Below the pieces are notes generated by a model. That model saw nothing but the letters and a program-made list of their open reading frames with translations, ran no database searches and was not told the origin of the DNA. Positions 15,776 through 24,178 of a stretch of 64,000 bases of DNA are shown here, in pieces. Made by a program: the position numbers and the translations under genes. Position 1 is the stretch's first letter; each line of letters begins with the position of its first letter. The stretch spans positions 1,240,001 to 1,304,000 of the forward strand of contig NZ_JAIGNM010000001.1 in the NCBI RefSeq assembly GCF_019711495.1, written 5' to 3'. The DNA comes from Qipengyuania xiamenensis (GTDB lineage: Bacteria > Pseudomonadota > Alphaproteobacteria > Sphingomonadales > Sphingomonadaceae).

Positions 15776-16719
15776 GTCGCGAGCTTTTCTGCAATCGCAT
15801 GGAAGGCTTCGGCATGTGCGCCGTCGCCTGCTGCCGGCGGATCACCGGCGTCGCTGCCCTGCCTGATATCCATGGCCAAGGGAATGCGGCCGAGGAACGG
15901 CAGTTCGAGCCGTCCGGCCGCGGCCTCGACACCGCCCGAACCGAAGGGATCGGATGTTTCGCCGCAATGCGGGCAGGCATAGCCGGACATGTTCTCGACC
16001 AGCCCGATCACCGGGACCCCTGCCGTATCGAACAGCTGGCCGGCGCGTGCCGCGTCGATCAGCGCAAGATCCTGCGGAGTGGATACCAGCACCGCGCCCG
16101 CCGGCTTGAATTTCTGGACCATGGTCAGCTGGACATCGCCCGTACCCGGCGGAAGATCGATGAGCAGGACCTGCGTATCCTCGCTCCAGTGCGCCTCGAT
16201 CAGCTGGCCGAGAGCACCTGCCGCCATCGGCCCACGCCACGCCAGCGCCTTGCCCGGTGCGACGAGGTGGCCCATCGACAGGTGATCGACGCCGTACTTG
16301 CTTTCCAGCGGGATCGGCTTGTTGTCGCGCGCATCGGGCCTCTGCCCCTGGGTGCCGAAAATGACCGGCTGCGAAGGACCGTAGATATCGGCATCGACAA
16401 GACCGACCTTCACGCCCCTCTTCGCCAGCGCGATCGCAAGATTGGCGGTCAGCGTCGACTTGCCGACACCGCCCTTGCCCGAACCGACGGCAATGATCAT
16501 CGGACCCTTGCGTTCTGCAGTCATGACCACGCGCACGTCTGCGATGTCCGGGACGCCTGCCAGCGACTGCTTCACATCCGCCTCGATTGCCAGCCGCGCA
16601 TCCTCGCCCAGCCCCGCGACATCGAGCACGACCGTTGCGCGGCCTTCATTGATAACGCTCCCCGTCACGCGGGTTGCGATTTCGGGCGGCAGATTGTCGG
16701 TAATTCGGCTTTCGCTCAT
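15754..16719 (-). CDS. Mrp/NBP35 family iron-sulfur cluster carrier ATPase
   Basis: The 321-residue protein has an N-terminal MIP18-like (DUF59) type region of about 85 residues. The P-loop domain follows, with VGSGKGGVGKSTLTANLA (deviant Walker A, about residues 98-116), LVDADIYGPSQPVIFG, LLIDLPPGTGDVQLTM and the ENMSGYACPHCGETSDPFG segment with the CxxC that binds the bridging Fe-S cluster. Proteins of this family (ApbC/Mrp) deliver Fe-S clusters to apo-enzymes. It heads a four-gene minus-strand run with a molybdenum hydroxylase, ferrochelatase and P450, all metallocofactor-related. It is divergent from hflK. Confidence 0.93.
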   Translation of the reverse strand: MSESRITDNLPPEIATRVTGSVINEGRATVVLDVAGLGEDARLAIEADVKQSLAGVPDIADVRVVMTAERKGPMIIAVGSGKGGVGKSTLTANLAIALAKRGVKVGLVDADIYGPSQPVIFGTQGQRPDARDNKPIPLESKYGVDHLSMGHLVAPGKALAWRGPMAAGALGQLIEAHWSEDTQVLLIDLPPGTGDVQLTMVQKFKPAGAVLVSTPQDLALIDAARAGQLFDTAGVPVIGLVENMSGYACPHCGETSDPFGSGGVEAAAGRLELPFLGRIPLAMDIRQGSDAGDPPAAGDGAHAEAFHAIAEKLATWISARS

Positions 16720-16836
16720 GGGCGAAGCTGCTGGCGCATCGAAAAGCGCGCCGCAACCCCTGTTTTTCCTGCGAAGCGTTCCTATAAGACACTTATGAGA
16801 ATTTTTGACGGGTTAGGACAAAGGATCCGCCTCGCA

Positions 16837-17961
16837 ATGGCAGGAAACAATCCTTGGGGTTCGGGGGGCGATGGCTCTTCGGGTTCCGGCAATGACGGTG
16901 ACGGGGCGAAAGGCTCCAGCGGTGGCGACAAGGGGAAAGGTCCCCGCAACCCCTGGCTCCCGCCCGGTTCGGGCGGCGGCGATGGACGCCGTGGTCCCAA
17001 TATCGAAGACATCTTCAAGAACCGCGGCCCCGAAGGTCCGCGCCGCAAGGGTGGCGGTCCGGGTGGCCCCGGCTTCCAGTTCCCGCAGCGCCCCGGCGGC
17101 AAGAGCTGGTTCCCCGTATTCGTGGTCGGCATCATCGGCCTTGGCCTGCTCGCTACCAGCGTCCACCTGATCGGCCCGCAGCAGAAGGCCGTGGTCAAGA
17201 CGCTCGGCAATTACACCCGCACGATGGATTCGGGCCTGCAGTTCAGCGCCCCCTTCCCGTTCGAGACTGTCGACGTCGAGGATGTCGAAGGCGTCCGCCC
17301 GATCCGCATTCCGGGTAACAACAACCAGGCCAAGCTCATCCTGACGGGCGACCAGAACCTTGTCGACCTCAGCTACATCGTGCGCTGGAACATCAAGGAC
17401 CTCGCCGATTACAAGTTCCGCGTGGTCGATCCCGAGGAAACGGTGAACGACGCCGCCGAAGCCGCGATGCGCGCCTCGGTCGCAGAGAAGAACCTCGACG
17501 AGACCTTCTCGGGCCAGGGCCGTGCCGCGATCGAGCTCGACGTGCGCGAACGCATGCAGGCAACGCTCGACGGCTATCGCGCCGGCATCCGCGTGCTCGG
17601 TGTCGAAATCGAAAAGGCCGACCCGCCCAGCCAGGTGGTCGACGCCTTCCGCGACGTGCAGGTCGCAGAGCAGAATGCCGACGCCGCCCGCAACCAGGCC
17701 CGGGGTTATGCGCAGCAGGTACTCTCGCAGGCCGAAGGTGAGGCAGAAGCCTTCGACAAGGTCTACGAACAGTATCGCCTTGCCCCCGAGGTCACCCGCC
17801 AGCGTCTCTATTACGAGACCATGGAACGGGTGCTGAGCAAGACCGACAAGACCATTGTCGAAACGGATGGCGTGACAACCTATCTGCCGCTTCCCGAGGT
17901 CCGCCGACGTTCGCAACAGGCGCAACCGACCACCACCGTAACCGCACCGGGAGGCCAGTAA
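16837..17961 (+). CDS. hflK: FtsH protease activity modulator HflK
   Basis: HflK forms with HflC a large membrane-anchored SPFH assembly that encloses and restrains the FtsH protease. The 374-residue protein has a glycine/proline-rich N-terminal tail (NPWGSGGDGSSGSG), one membrane segment (WFPVFVVGIIGLGLLATSV, about residues 88-107), then the SPFH domain beginning IGPQQKAVVKTLG and a helical C-terminus. I chose 16837 because AAAGGA lies 10 bases upstream; an in-frame ATG at 16795 lacks a binding site and falls just after a TATAAG sequence. hflC follows after one base. The FtsH partner is at 60200-62170. Confidence 0.93.
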   Translation: MAGNNPWGSGGDGSSGSGNDGDGAKGSSGGDKGKGPRNPWLPPGSGGGDGRRGPNIEDIFKNRGPEGPRRKGGGPGGPGFQFPQRPGGKSWFPVFVVGIIGLGLLATSVHLIGPQQKAVVKTLGNYTRTMDSGLQFSAPFPFETVDVEDVEGVRPIRIPGNNNQAKLILTGDQNLVDLSYIVRWNIKDLADYKFRVVDPEETVNDAAEAAMRASVAEKNLDETFSGQGRAAIELDVRERMQATLDGYRAGIRVLGVEIEKADPPSQVVDAFRDVQVAEQNADAARNQARGYAQQVLSQAEGEAEAFDKVYEQYRLAPEVTRQRLYYETMERVLSKTDKTIVETDGVTTYLPLPEVRRRSQQAQPTTTVTAPGGQ

Positions 17962-17962
17962 G

Positions 17963-18796
17963 ATGAACCGTCTTTGGGAAGATCATCGCCTTTCGATCAT
18001 CGTCGCAGCCGTCGCTATCGTCGGCTTGCTGATGAGCGTCTACGTGGTGCCGGAAGAAGAACAGGCAGTTGTGATCCGAACCGGTGAACCGATCCGTACG
18101 GTCAATACGCCGGGCGGACAAAGCGATGCCGGCATCTACCTGCGCATGCCCTTCGTCGACCGCGTCGTACGGGTCGAAAAGCGCCTGCTCGATCTCGAAA
18201 TGAGCGACGAGGAAGTGCTGTCGGCCGACCAGCAGCGCCTGCTCGTCAATGCCTATGCGCGCTTCCGGATTACCGACCCTGTTCGCATGGTGGAGCGTGC
18301 CGGATCGACCGACGGGGTTCGCTCCGCGCTTGAGCCGATCCTCAACTCGGTCCTGCGCCAGGAACTTGGCCGCCGCACCTTCCAGTCGATGCTGACCGCG
18401 GAACGCGGCTCGGCGTTGTCGAACGTCACGGCAAATCTCGACCGCCAGGCCCGCCAATATGGTGCCGAGGTCGTCGATGTTAAGATCATGCGGACCGACC
18501 TTCCCGACGCCCCGCTCCAGTCTGCTTTCCGCCGGATGGAATCGGATCGTGAGCGCGAAGCCCGGGCAATCCGTGCAGAGGGCGGACGCGATGCGCGCAT
18601 CATCCGCGCCGATGCCGACGCAGAAGCTGCGCGTATCTATGCGAATGCCTATGGCAAGGATGCGAGTTTCTACGACTTCTATCGCGCGATGCAGAGCTAC
18701 GATACGACCTTCGCCAGCGAGAACGGTACTGCGGAGAGCAGCATCATCCTTTCGCCGGACAATGAGTATCTGCAGCAGTTCCGCGGGCGCCGTTGA
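17963..18796 (+). CDS. hflC: Protease modulator HflC
   Basis: The 277-residue partner of HflK has an N-terminal membrane anchor (LSIIVAAVAIVGLLMSVYVV). The SPFH/band 7 domain starts VPEEEQAVVIRTGEPI and contains RVEKRLLDLEMSDEEVLSADQ. The long helical tail carries ESDREREARAIRAEGGRDA, the usual HflC helix. It probably builds a hetero-oligomeric ring with HflK in the inner membrane, the bulk facing the periplasm. It starts one base after the hflK stop, so the two are made from one transcript. The 152 bp after it, before the protease gene, show no further gene. Confidence 0.95.
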   Translation: MNRLWEDHRLSIIVAAVAIVGLLMSVYVVPEEEQAVVIRTGEPIRTVNTPGGQSDAGIYLRMPFVDRVVRVEKRLLDLEMSDEEVLSADQQRLLVNAYARFRITDPVRMVERAGSTDGVRSALEPILNSVLRQELGRRTFQSMLTAERGSALSNVTANLDRQARQYGAEVVDVKIMRTDLPDAPLQSAFRRMESDREREARAIRAEGGRDARIIRADADAEAARIYANAYGKDASFYDFYRAMQSYDTTFASENGTAESSIILSPDNEYLQQFRGRR

Positions 18797-18948
18797 CGGT
18801 TCGTCGAAGACCGGCGCGCCCGGATGCGCCCGTTCAAGGCGCATTCAGCGCCGAATTGCAGTCCTGATGCCGGAACCGCGAGCCGGGTCCGGCATAGGAT
18901 ATGCGTGGGACCAAGGTTCGCCGAAATAAAGAGGATTGAGAAGAGGAC

Positions 18949-20487
18949 GTGAAGCCAGTGCGTTATGCCTATTCCGTGACCGCCGCCCTGTTGGCCGGTG
19001 GTGCCGCCCTTTCGCTGGCCGGCTATCCCGCCGGCGCCCAGGTCGCCCAGAACGACGATTCGACCATGGCCCGCGTGGTCCCGCGTGCAGGAGCACCGGA
19101 AAGCTTTGCCGACCTGACCGAGCAGCTGCAGCCTGCCGTCGTCAACATCTCGACCCGCCAGCGCGTCGAGATCGAGCGCAGCACCAACCCGTTCGAGGGC
19201 ACGCCATTCGAAGGCCTGTTCAACCAGCGCCGCGGCCAGCAGGAAGATGACGAGCCGCAGTACCGCGAAGGCCAGTCGCTCGGCTCGGGCTTCATCATCT
19301 CTGCAGACGGTTATGTCGTGACCAATAATCACGTCGTCAGCCCTTCGGGTCGCGCGTCGATCCAGGAAATCACGGTCACCCTGCCCGACGGCACCGAATA
19401 CGATGCCGAGCTGGTCGGTACGGATGCGCAGTCGGACCTCGCCGTTCTCAAGGTCACCCGCCGCGAACCGTTCCCCTTCGTCAAGTTCGGCGATAGCGAA
19501 CAGGCACGCGTCGGCGACTGGGTGATTGCCATCGGCAACCCCTTCGGCCTCGGCGGTACAGTGACGAGCGGTATCGTATCGAGCGTCCTGCGCTCGACCG
19601 GTGGCGGCGCTTATGACCGCTACATCCAGACCGACGCCAGCATCAATCGCGGCAACTCGGGCGGTCCGCTGTTCGACATGCAGGGCAATGTGATCGGCAT
19701 CAACAATGCCATCATCTCGCCCACCGGCGGCAGCGTGGGTATCGGCTTCGCCATTCCCGCAGAAACCGCCGCCCCGATCGTCGACAAGCTAGTCCGCGGC
19801 GTGGAAATCGAACGCGGCTATCTCGGCATCCAGATCCAGCCGGTGACCGAAGACGTCGCGTCCTCGCTCGGCCTGCGCCGCAACCGCGGTGAAATCGTGC
19901 AGATGGTCCAGGCGGGCGAAGCTGCCGAACGCGCCGGCATCGAGCCGGGCGATATCGTGATTTCGGTCAACAACCGTGAAGTCACGCCCGACCAGACGCT
20001 GTCCTTCCTCGTAGCGAATGTCGCCCCGGGCACGACCATCCCGGTCGAGCTGATCCGCGACGGCCAGCGCCGCACGCTCAATGTCACGGTCGGCAAGCGC
20101 CCGAGCGAAGAAGAGCTGCGCCAGCGCCAGATGTTCGATCCGGATGCAGAGCCGGAAGACGACATGGCGCCGAGCGACAACGAGGTCATCCAGGAACGCC
20201 TCGGCCTCCAGGTCCTCGAGCTCACGCCGCAGATCGCGCGCCAGCTCGGTGCGAGCAACGACACCAGCGGTCTCGTGATCGCATCGGTCAACCAGAACTC
20301 GGACGCGGCCCGCAAGGGTCTCCAGCGCGGCGACATCATCCTGACGGCGAACTATCGCCCGATGGTCGAGGTGGCCGATCTGGAGAAGACCATTCGTGGT
20401 GCCGAAGCCGACGATCGCGAAGCGGTCCTGCTGCGCATCCAGCGCCGCGGCGGTTCGCCCCAGTATATCGCGGTGCGCATGCGCTAA
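18949..20487 (+). CDS. Do family serine endopeptidase (DegP/HtrA-like)
   Basis: This periplasmic protease/chaperone has 512 residues. A signal peptide is followed by the trypsin-like domain with catalytic His128 (VVTNNHVV), Asp163 (SDLAVLKV) and Ser237 (RGNSGGPLFD). Two PDZ domains follow, starting at GYLGIQIQPVTED and after LGLQVLELTPQIA. It degrades or refolds damaged envelope proteins, matching its position after hflKC. The start is GTG at 18949; a second GTG at 18958 is 10 bases from AGAGGA and may be the true start. It ends at a strong terminator. Confidence 0.94.
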   Translation: MKPVRYAYSVTAALLAGGAALSLAGYPAGAQVAQNDDSTMARVVPRAGAPESFADLTEQLQPAVVNISTRQRVEIERSTNPFEGTPFEGLFNQRRGQQEDDEPQYREGQSLGSGFIISADGYVVTNNHVVSPSGRASIQEITVTLPDGTEYDAELVGTDAQSDLAVLKVTRREPFPFVKFGDSEQARVGDWVIAIGNPFGLGGTVTSGIVSSVLRSTGGGAYDRYIQTDASINRGNSGGPLFDMQGNVIGINNAIISPTGGSVGIGFAIPAETAAPIVDKLVRGVEIERGYLGIQIQPVTEDVASSLGLRRNRGEIVQMVQAGEAAERAGIEPGDIVISVNNREVTPDQTLSFLVANVAPGTTIPVELIRDGQRRTLNVTVGKRPSEEELRQRQMFDPDAEPEDDMAPSDNEVIQERLGLQVLELTPQIARQLGASNDTSGLVIASVNQNSDAARKGLQRGDIILTANYRPMVEVADLEKTIRGAEADDREAVLLRIQRRGGSPQYIAVRMR

Positions 20488-20508
20488 GGCGGCTCACTCC
20501 GAAACGAA

Positions 20509-20545
20509 AAGGCCCTCCCGGTTCGCGCCGGGAGGGCCTTTTTCT
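20509..20545. terminator. Intrinsic terminator between convergent degP-like and PBP genes
   Basis: The arms AAGGCCCTCCC (20509-20519) and GGGAGGGCCTT (20530-20540) close a 10-nt loop and are followed by TTTCTTT on the plus strand. AAAA precedes the stem, so it can also act on the minus strand. Confidence 0.92.
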
Positions 20546-20565
20546 TTGCCTGCTGTCAGGCCGCC

Positions 20566-22758
20566 CTAAATTCGGGGCCGTGGTTCCGGTCTCTGCGGCC
20601 GTTCGTCACGCCCGATCGCATTGTCGAGGAAGTCATCGTCGATCGCTTGGGGCGCCCCATCCTCGCCGCGCCCCGGGCTCGGCTCGGGCCTCGGTCCGGG
20701 CACGCGTTGCGGACGGCCGCCACGGTTGAACTCGTCATCGAAGTCGCGCTGCACCCCGCCTTCGCCCGGGAAGGGCAGGTTGCCACCAGGCTGGTCGCTG
20801 CGACCGGGCTCGATCAAATTGCCCTGCTCGTCGATGTAGTAATAGTCGTCGGGATCGCCGAAGAAGTAATCGTCTTCCGCATCCATCTGCCATTCGGGCA
20901 GCTGCAGTTCGGTGTCGAACTCCTCGACCGGGCGATCCTTCACTGCATAGCGCATATAGGCGGCAAAGGCCTGCGCAGGCGCGCGTCCACCCTGCAGCCC
21001 GCCGACGCGGCGGTTGTCGTCGCGGCCCATCCATACGCCGGTGGTGATCCCCGAAGAGAAGCCAACGAAATAGCCGTCCTTGTTCGAGCTGGTCGTGCCG
21101 GTCTTGCCAGCAACCGGCCTGCCGATCTGCGCCGCGCGGCCCGTACCCGTCTGGACGGCCGTCTGCAGCAGGTCGGTAATGCCGCGTGCGACATGGTCGG
21201 GCACGAGCTGCGTGCTGCGTGCCTTGCGGTGCTGGTAGAGCAGCTCGCCGTCGGCGGTGGTGACCTTGACGATGCCATAAGGCTCGACCGAGGACCCGCC
21301 AGCCGAAACGGCCGCAAAGGCTCGTGTCATGTCGAGCAGGCGTACCTCGTTCGAACCCAGAACCATCGCCGGATAGGTGTTGATCGGCGTGCTGATGCCG
21401 AAACGCCGTGCCATCGACGCGACCTGCGAGAAACCGACCTCGTTACCGAGCTGCGCTGCAACGGTGTTGATCGAATAGGCAAAGGCCGTGCGCAGGTTCG
21501 TTTCGCCGATATTGCGGCCGTTCGAGTTGCGCGGGCTCCATCCGCCGATGGACACTTCGGTATCGACCACCCGGTCGTTCGGCGTGTAGCCGGCTTCAAG
21601 CGCAGCGAGGTAGACGAAGAGCTTCCAGCTCGAGCCGGGTTGACGCATCGCGTTGGTCGCACGGTTGTAATTGGTCTCGACGTAATCGGTGCCGCCCACC
21701 AGCGCGAGGATCGCTCCGTCGCGGTCGAGGCTGACCAGCGCGCCTTGCGCTCCATCGGGTGCATTGGCCTGGACGGCTGTCGTCGCCGCCTTCTGCATGC
21801 CGGGATCGAGCGTGGTCCAGACTTCGATCGGCTCGAATGTCTCGGGCAGCAGCAGCTCGAGCTGCGGCAGCGCCCAGTCGGTGAAATAACGGACCGAGTT
21901 GGTGCCCTGCTCCTGCTTGAGGTTCACTGCGGACACATCCACCTTGGCCTGATCGGCGGTGATGCGGCCCTGCTCGCGCATGAGGCGGAGCACGACGCTC
22001 GCGCGGCCCACGGCGGCATCGACATCGGCGGTCGGCGAATAACGGCTCGGCGCCTTGACGAGACCGGCGATAATCGCGGCCTCGGCAGTCGAAAGCTCGG
22101 TCGCCGGGTGGCTGAAGAACTTACGGCTCGCCGAATCGATGCCGTAGGCGCCTCCGCCGAAATAGACCTTGTTGAGATAGAGCTCGAGGATCTGTTCCTT
22201 CGAGAACTTCCATTCGAGCGCCATCGCCAGCACCGCCTCGCGCGCCTTGCGATCAAGCGAGCGGTTGGAGTTGAGGAAGACGTTGCGCGCGAGCTGCTGC
22301 GTTATCGTCGAGGTTGCACCCAGCCGGTCTTCGCCCGTTGCCCAGACATAGACGGCACGCGCAAGGCCATAGGGATCGACGCCGGGATGCGAATAGTAAC
22401 GCCGGTCTTCGACCGAGATCATCGCGTCCTTCATCACCTGGGGGATCTCTTCCGAGGAAATCCAGCGACCGTAGCTCGGGCCGAGCTCGACCAGCTCGCT
22501 GCCGTCGCGCGCGCGCACGACAATAGTCTGTGCGGTCTGCGTCGCCTTGAGCTGGTAGAAGCTGGGGAGCGACCGCGCGGCGAATGCCACGGCAATGGCA
22601 AGGAACAGCGCGCCGAGCAGCGCCGCCGCGCCGCCCCAGACGAATATCCGCTTGCTCCACTTCTTGAGCGTGCTGAAGTCCCGCTTGCCTTCCGCCTCAG
22701 CGCGTGCGGCGCGTTCCGCGCGCGTTGCCCCTTTGCGGCGGCTGCCTCGTTTCGTCAT
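20566..22758 (-). CDS. Class A penicillin-binding protein, PBP1A family
   Basis: This bifunctional peptidoglycan synthase has 730 residues. It has a basic cytoplasmic tail, one membrane anchor (about residues 37-60), then the GT51 transglycosylase domain with SVEDRRYYSHPGVDP (catalytic glutamate), GATSTITQQLARNVF and KEQILELYLNKVYFGGGAYG. The transpeptidase domain shows the serine motif QPGSSWKLF, the SxN motif YSINTVAAQ and VAGKTGTTSSNKD. The C-terminal 100 residues are acidic, glycine- and proline-rich and look disordered. It probably works in wall elongation. It has a convergent terminator with the protease gene. Confidence 0.95.
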   Translation of the reverse strand: MTKRGSRRKGATRAERAARAEAEGKRDFSTLKKWSKRIFVWGGAAALLGALFLAIAVAFAARSLPSFYQLKATQTAQTIVVRARDGSELVELGPSYGRWISSEEIPQVMKDAMISVEDRRYYSHPGVDPYGLARAVYVWATGEDRLGATSTITQQLARNVFLNSNRSLDRKAREAVLAMALEWKFSKEQILELYLNKVYFGGGAYGIDSASRKFFSHPATELSTAEAAIIAGLVKAPSRYSPTADVDAAVGRASVVLRLMREQGRITADQAKVDVSAVNLKQEQGTNSVRYFTDWALPQLELLLPETFEPIEVWTTLDPGMQKAATTAVQANAPDGAQGALVSLDRDGAILALVGGTDYVETNYNRATNAMRQPGSSWKLFVYLAALEAGYTPNDRVVDTEVSIGGWSPRNSNGRNIGETNLRTAFAYSINTVAAQLGNEVGFSQVASMARRFGISTPINTYPAMVLGSNEVRLLDMTRAFAAVSAGGSSVEPYGIVKVTTADGELLYQHRKARSTQLVPDHVARGITDLLQTAVQTGTGRAAQIGRPVAGKTGTTSSNKDGYFVGFSSGITTGVWMGRDDNRRVGGLQGGRAPAQAFAAYMRYAVKDRPVEEFDTELQLPEWQMDAEDDYFFGDPDDYYYIDEQGNLIEPGRSDQPGGNLPFPGEGGVQRDFDDEFNRGGRPQRVPGPRPEPSPGRGEDGAPQAIDDDFLDNAIGRDERPQRPEPRPRI

Positions 22759-22869
22759 GCTGGCCCTATGTCCTCAATTCTCTTGGAGCGGCATCTGGCC
22801 CCATATCCGCCACAATCTCGCATGGCGAGACGTAATGGAATGTGAACGCGGCGTCGCGGCCCGCGAAAA

Positions 22870-23274
22870 CTATTCCCCGTCTTCCGGCTCGAAGTCGAGC
22901 GCGGCGGAATTGATGCAATAGCGCAGACCCGTTTCGCCCGGGCCGTCGGGGAAGACGTGGCCGAGATGCCCGTCGCAATTGGAACAGACCACTTCGGTGC
23001 GGATCATGCCATGGCTGGTGTCGCGATGCTCTTCCACCACATCGCCTTCGGCAGGCGCGGTGAAGCTCGGCCAGCCGCAGCCGCTGTCGTATTTGTCGTC
23101 GCTTTCGAACAGGAGCTGGCCGCATGCGGCGCAGTGATATTCCCCTTCGGCCTTGTTCTTGTCGTACTTGCCGGTAAAGGCCCGCTCGGTTCCCTTCTCC
23201 CGCAGGATATGGAACTGCTCGGGCGTCAGCTTCTCGCGCCATTCGGCGTCGGTCATCTCGAGCTTGTCGGTCAA
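22870..23274 (-). CDS. msrB: Peptide-methionine (R)-S-oxide reductase
   Basis: MsrB reduces methionine-R-sulfoxide. I place the start at the TTG at 23274: it gives the usual family N-terminus ([16 protein letters not shown]) and has AAAGGA six bases upstream. The 134-residue protein carries two CxxC zinc sites (CAACG and CSNCDG), SGCGWPSF, and the catalytic RYCINSAAL. The longer open frame up to 23433 is proline-rich and unlike MsrB. The 110 bp between its stop and the PBP start and the roughly 200 bp up to rpsT hold promoter regions only. Confidence 0.95.
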   Translation of the reverse strand: MTDKLEMTDAEWREKLTPEQFHILREKGTERAFTGKYDKNKAEGEYHCAACGQLLFESDDKYDSGCGWPSFTAPAEGDVVEEHRDTSHGMIRTEVVCSNCDGHLGHVFPDGPGETGLRYCINSAALDFEPEDGE

Positions 23275-23395
23275 TGCAGGTCCTTTCCCTTGTGTGGCAG
23301 CGGTGCGCTTACCATATAGGCAAACAGGAGGCGGAGCGCACGGTTCCGGCTTTAGCTTGACGATTCGCAAGTCGGGGGCTAAGTGCGCCGCTTTC

Positions 23396-23418
23396 CGGCG
23401 GTCCTTCCGCCGCTTTTC
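23396..23418 (+). terminator. Terminator-like hairpin in the region upstream of rpsT
   Basis: CGGCGG-TCCTT-CCGCCG followed by CTTTT lies about 60 bp before the rpsT start on the plus strand. No plus-strand gene ends here, so it could be an attenuator in the rpsT leader, or a chance GC-rich hairpin. Confidence 0.35.
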
Positions 23419-23475
23419 GACACGACCAAACAAGATTTTCGCCGCTCTTTAGTGCGGCCTGCATTGAGGACAGAC

Positions 23476-23736
23476 ATGGCCAACACGCCGCAAGCCAAGA
23501 AGCGCATCCGTCGCAACAACCGCCGCGCCGAAATCAACGGCGCCCGCATGAGCCGCATCCGCGGTTTCGTGAAGAAGGTCGAGACGGCCTGCGAAGCTGG
23601 CGACAAGGAAGCTGCCCAGACCGCGCTCAAGAACGCCCAGCCGGAAATGGCTCGCGGCGTGGCGCGCGGCGTGATGCACAAGAACACGGCATCGCGTAAG
23701 CTGAGCCGTCTGACGAAGCGCGTCGCCGCGCTCTGA
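23476..23736 (+). CDS. rpsT: 30S ribosomal protein S20
   Basis: The 86-residue basic protein starts [19 protein letters not shown], has [18 protein letters not shown], and ends [19 protein letters not shown], all typical of S20, which binds the 5' domain of 16S rRNA early in small-subunit assembly. The ORF is open upstream, but the family start is this ATG. It has AGGA upstream at suitable spacing. It lies directly before dnaA, the arrangement seen in many alphaproteobacteria, with its own terminator. Confidence 0.98.
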   Translation: MANTPQAKKRIRRNNRRAEINGARMSRIRGFVKKVETACEAGDKEAAQTALKNAQPEMARGVARGVMHKNTASRKLSRLTKRVAAL

Positions 23737-23772
23737 TTCGCATCCGGCCTGTGCCGGATCGAGACGAAATTG

Positions 23773-23806
23773 AAGGGGTCGTCGCAACCTGCGGCGGCCC
23801 CTTTGT
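23773..23806 (+). terminator. rpsT intrinsic terminator
   Basis: AAGGGGTCGTCGC, a short loop, and TGCGGCGGCCCCTT form a long stem with G-U pairs, followed by TTGT. A smaller stem ATCCGGC/GCCGGAT lies just before it, immediately after the stop. Confidence 0.8.
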
Positions 23807-24178
23807 CATGCTGCAACTGCACACCTGCACTGCAACACCGGTTACCCCTTCACATAAGTGACGCAATTCTCGCGATTCGCACCGGGAAATGAGTGCTTTT
23901 CGTTGTAATTCAATCACATGAACGAAGGTCTGCGGGGTAGCGGTGAGTCAACAAGTTTATTTCGACTTTTTTACAGTTATCCCCCTTGCGACTCATCCCG
24001 AGCGCGACCTACACAATGGGAACTCTCGGGGGGGACAGCCCGGGTTTTCACATCGATGGCAATAGGGGGGAACTCGCGGACACCGATTCTGCGAGACGGC
24101 GGAGCCGTGCCGAACCTCCTGGCGCTACACAAAATATGGATTAGCCCTTGGACGGGCTGCTCGGGGGATTGAAGCACG
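23807..24178. other. Gene-free region upstream of dnaA
   Basis: No coding sequence is supported here. The stretch has an AT-rich patch (about 23950-23980, with TTTTTTACAGTTAT) and three G-runs of five to seven bases near 24027, 24064 and 24165. Several short dyads are present, such as CTCGC/GCGAG near 24075-24095 and ACGGC/GCCGT just after. It must contain the dnaA promoter and a probably structured leader. I searched for DnaA boxes (TTATNCACA) and found only poor partial matches, so an origin here is not supported. Confidence 0.5.

Noticed and set aside
16795-16836. ATG at 16795 as the hflK start
   Set aside because: It lacks a ribosome binding site and lies a few bases after TATAAG. The ATG at 16837 has AAAGGA at good spacing, though 16795 cannot be fully excluded.
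20647-22845. Very long plus-strand ORF opposite the penicillin-binding protein gene
   Set aside because: It is the antisense shadow of a well-conserved gene; its translation is low-complexity Arg/His/Asp and has no domain.
23807-24178. Possible replication origin (oriC) beside dnaA
   Set aside because: No clear TTATNCACA-type boxes or clusters were found, only partial matches such as TTATCCCCC. Origins in this class are often at other loci.
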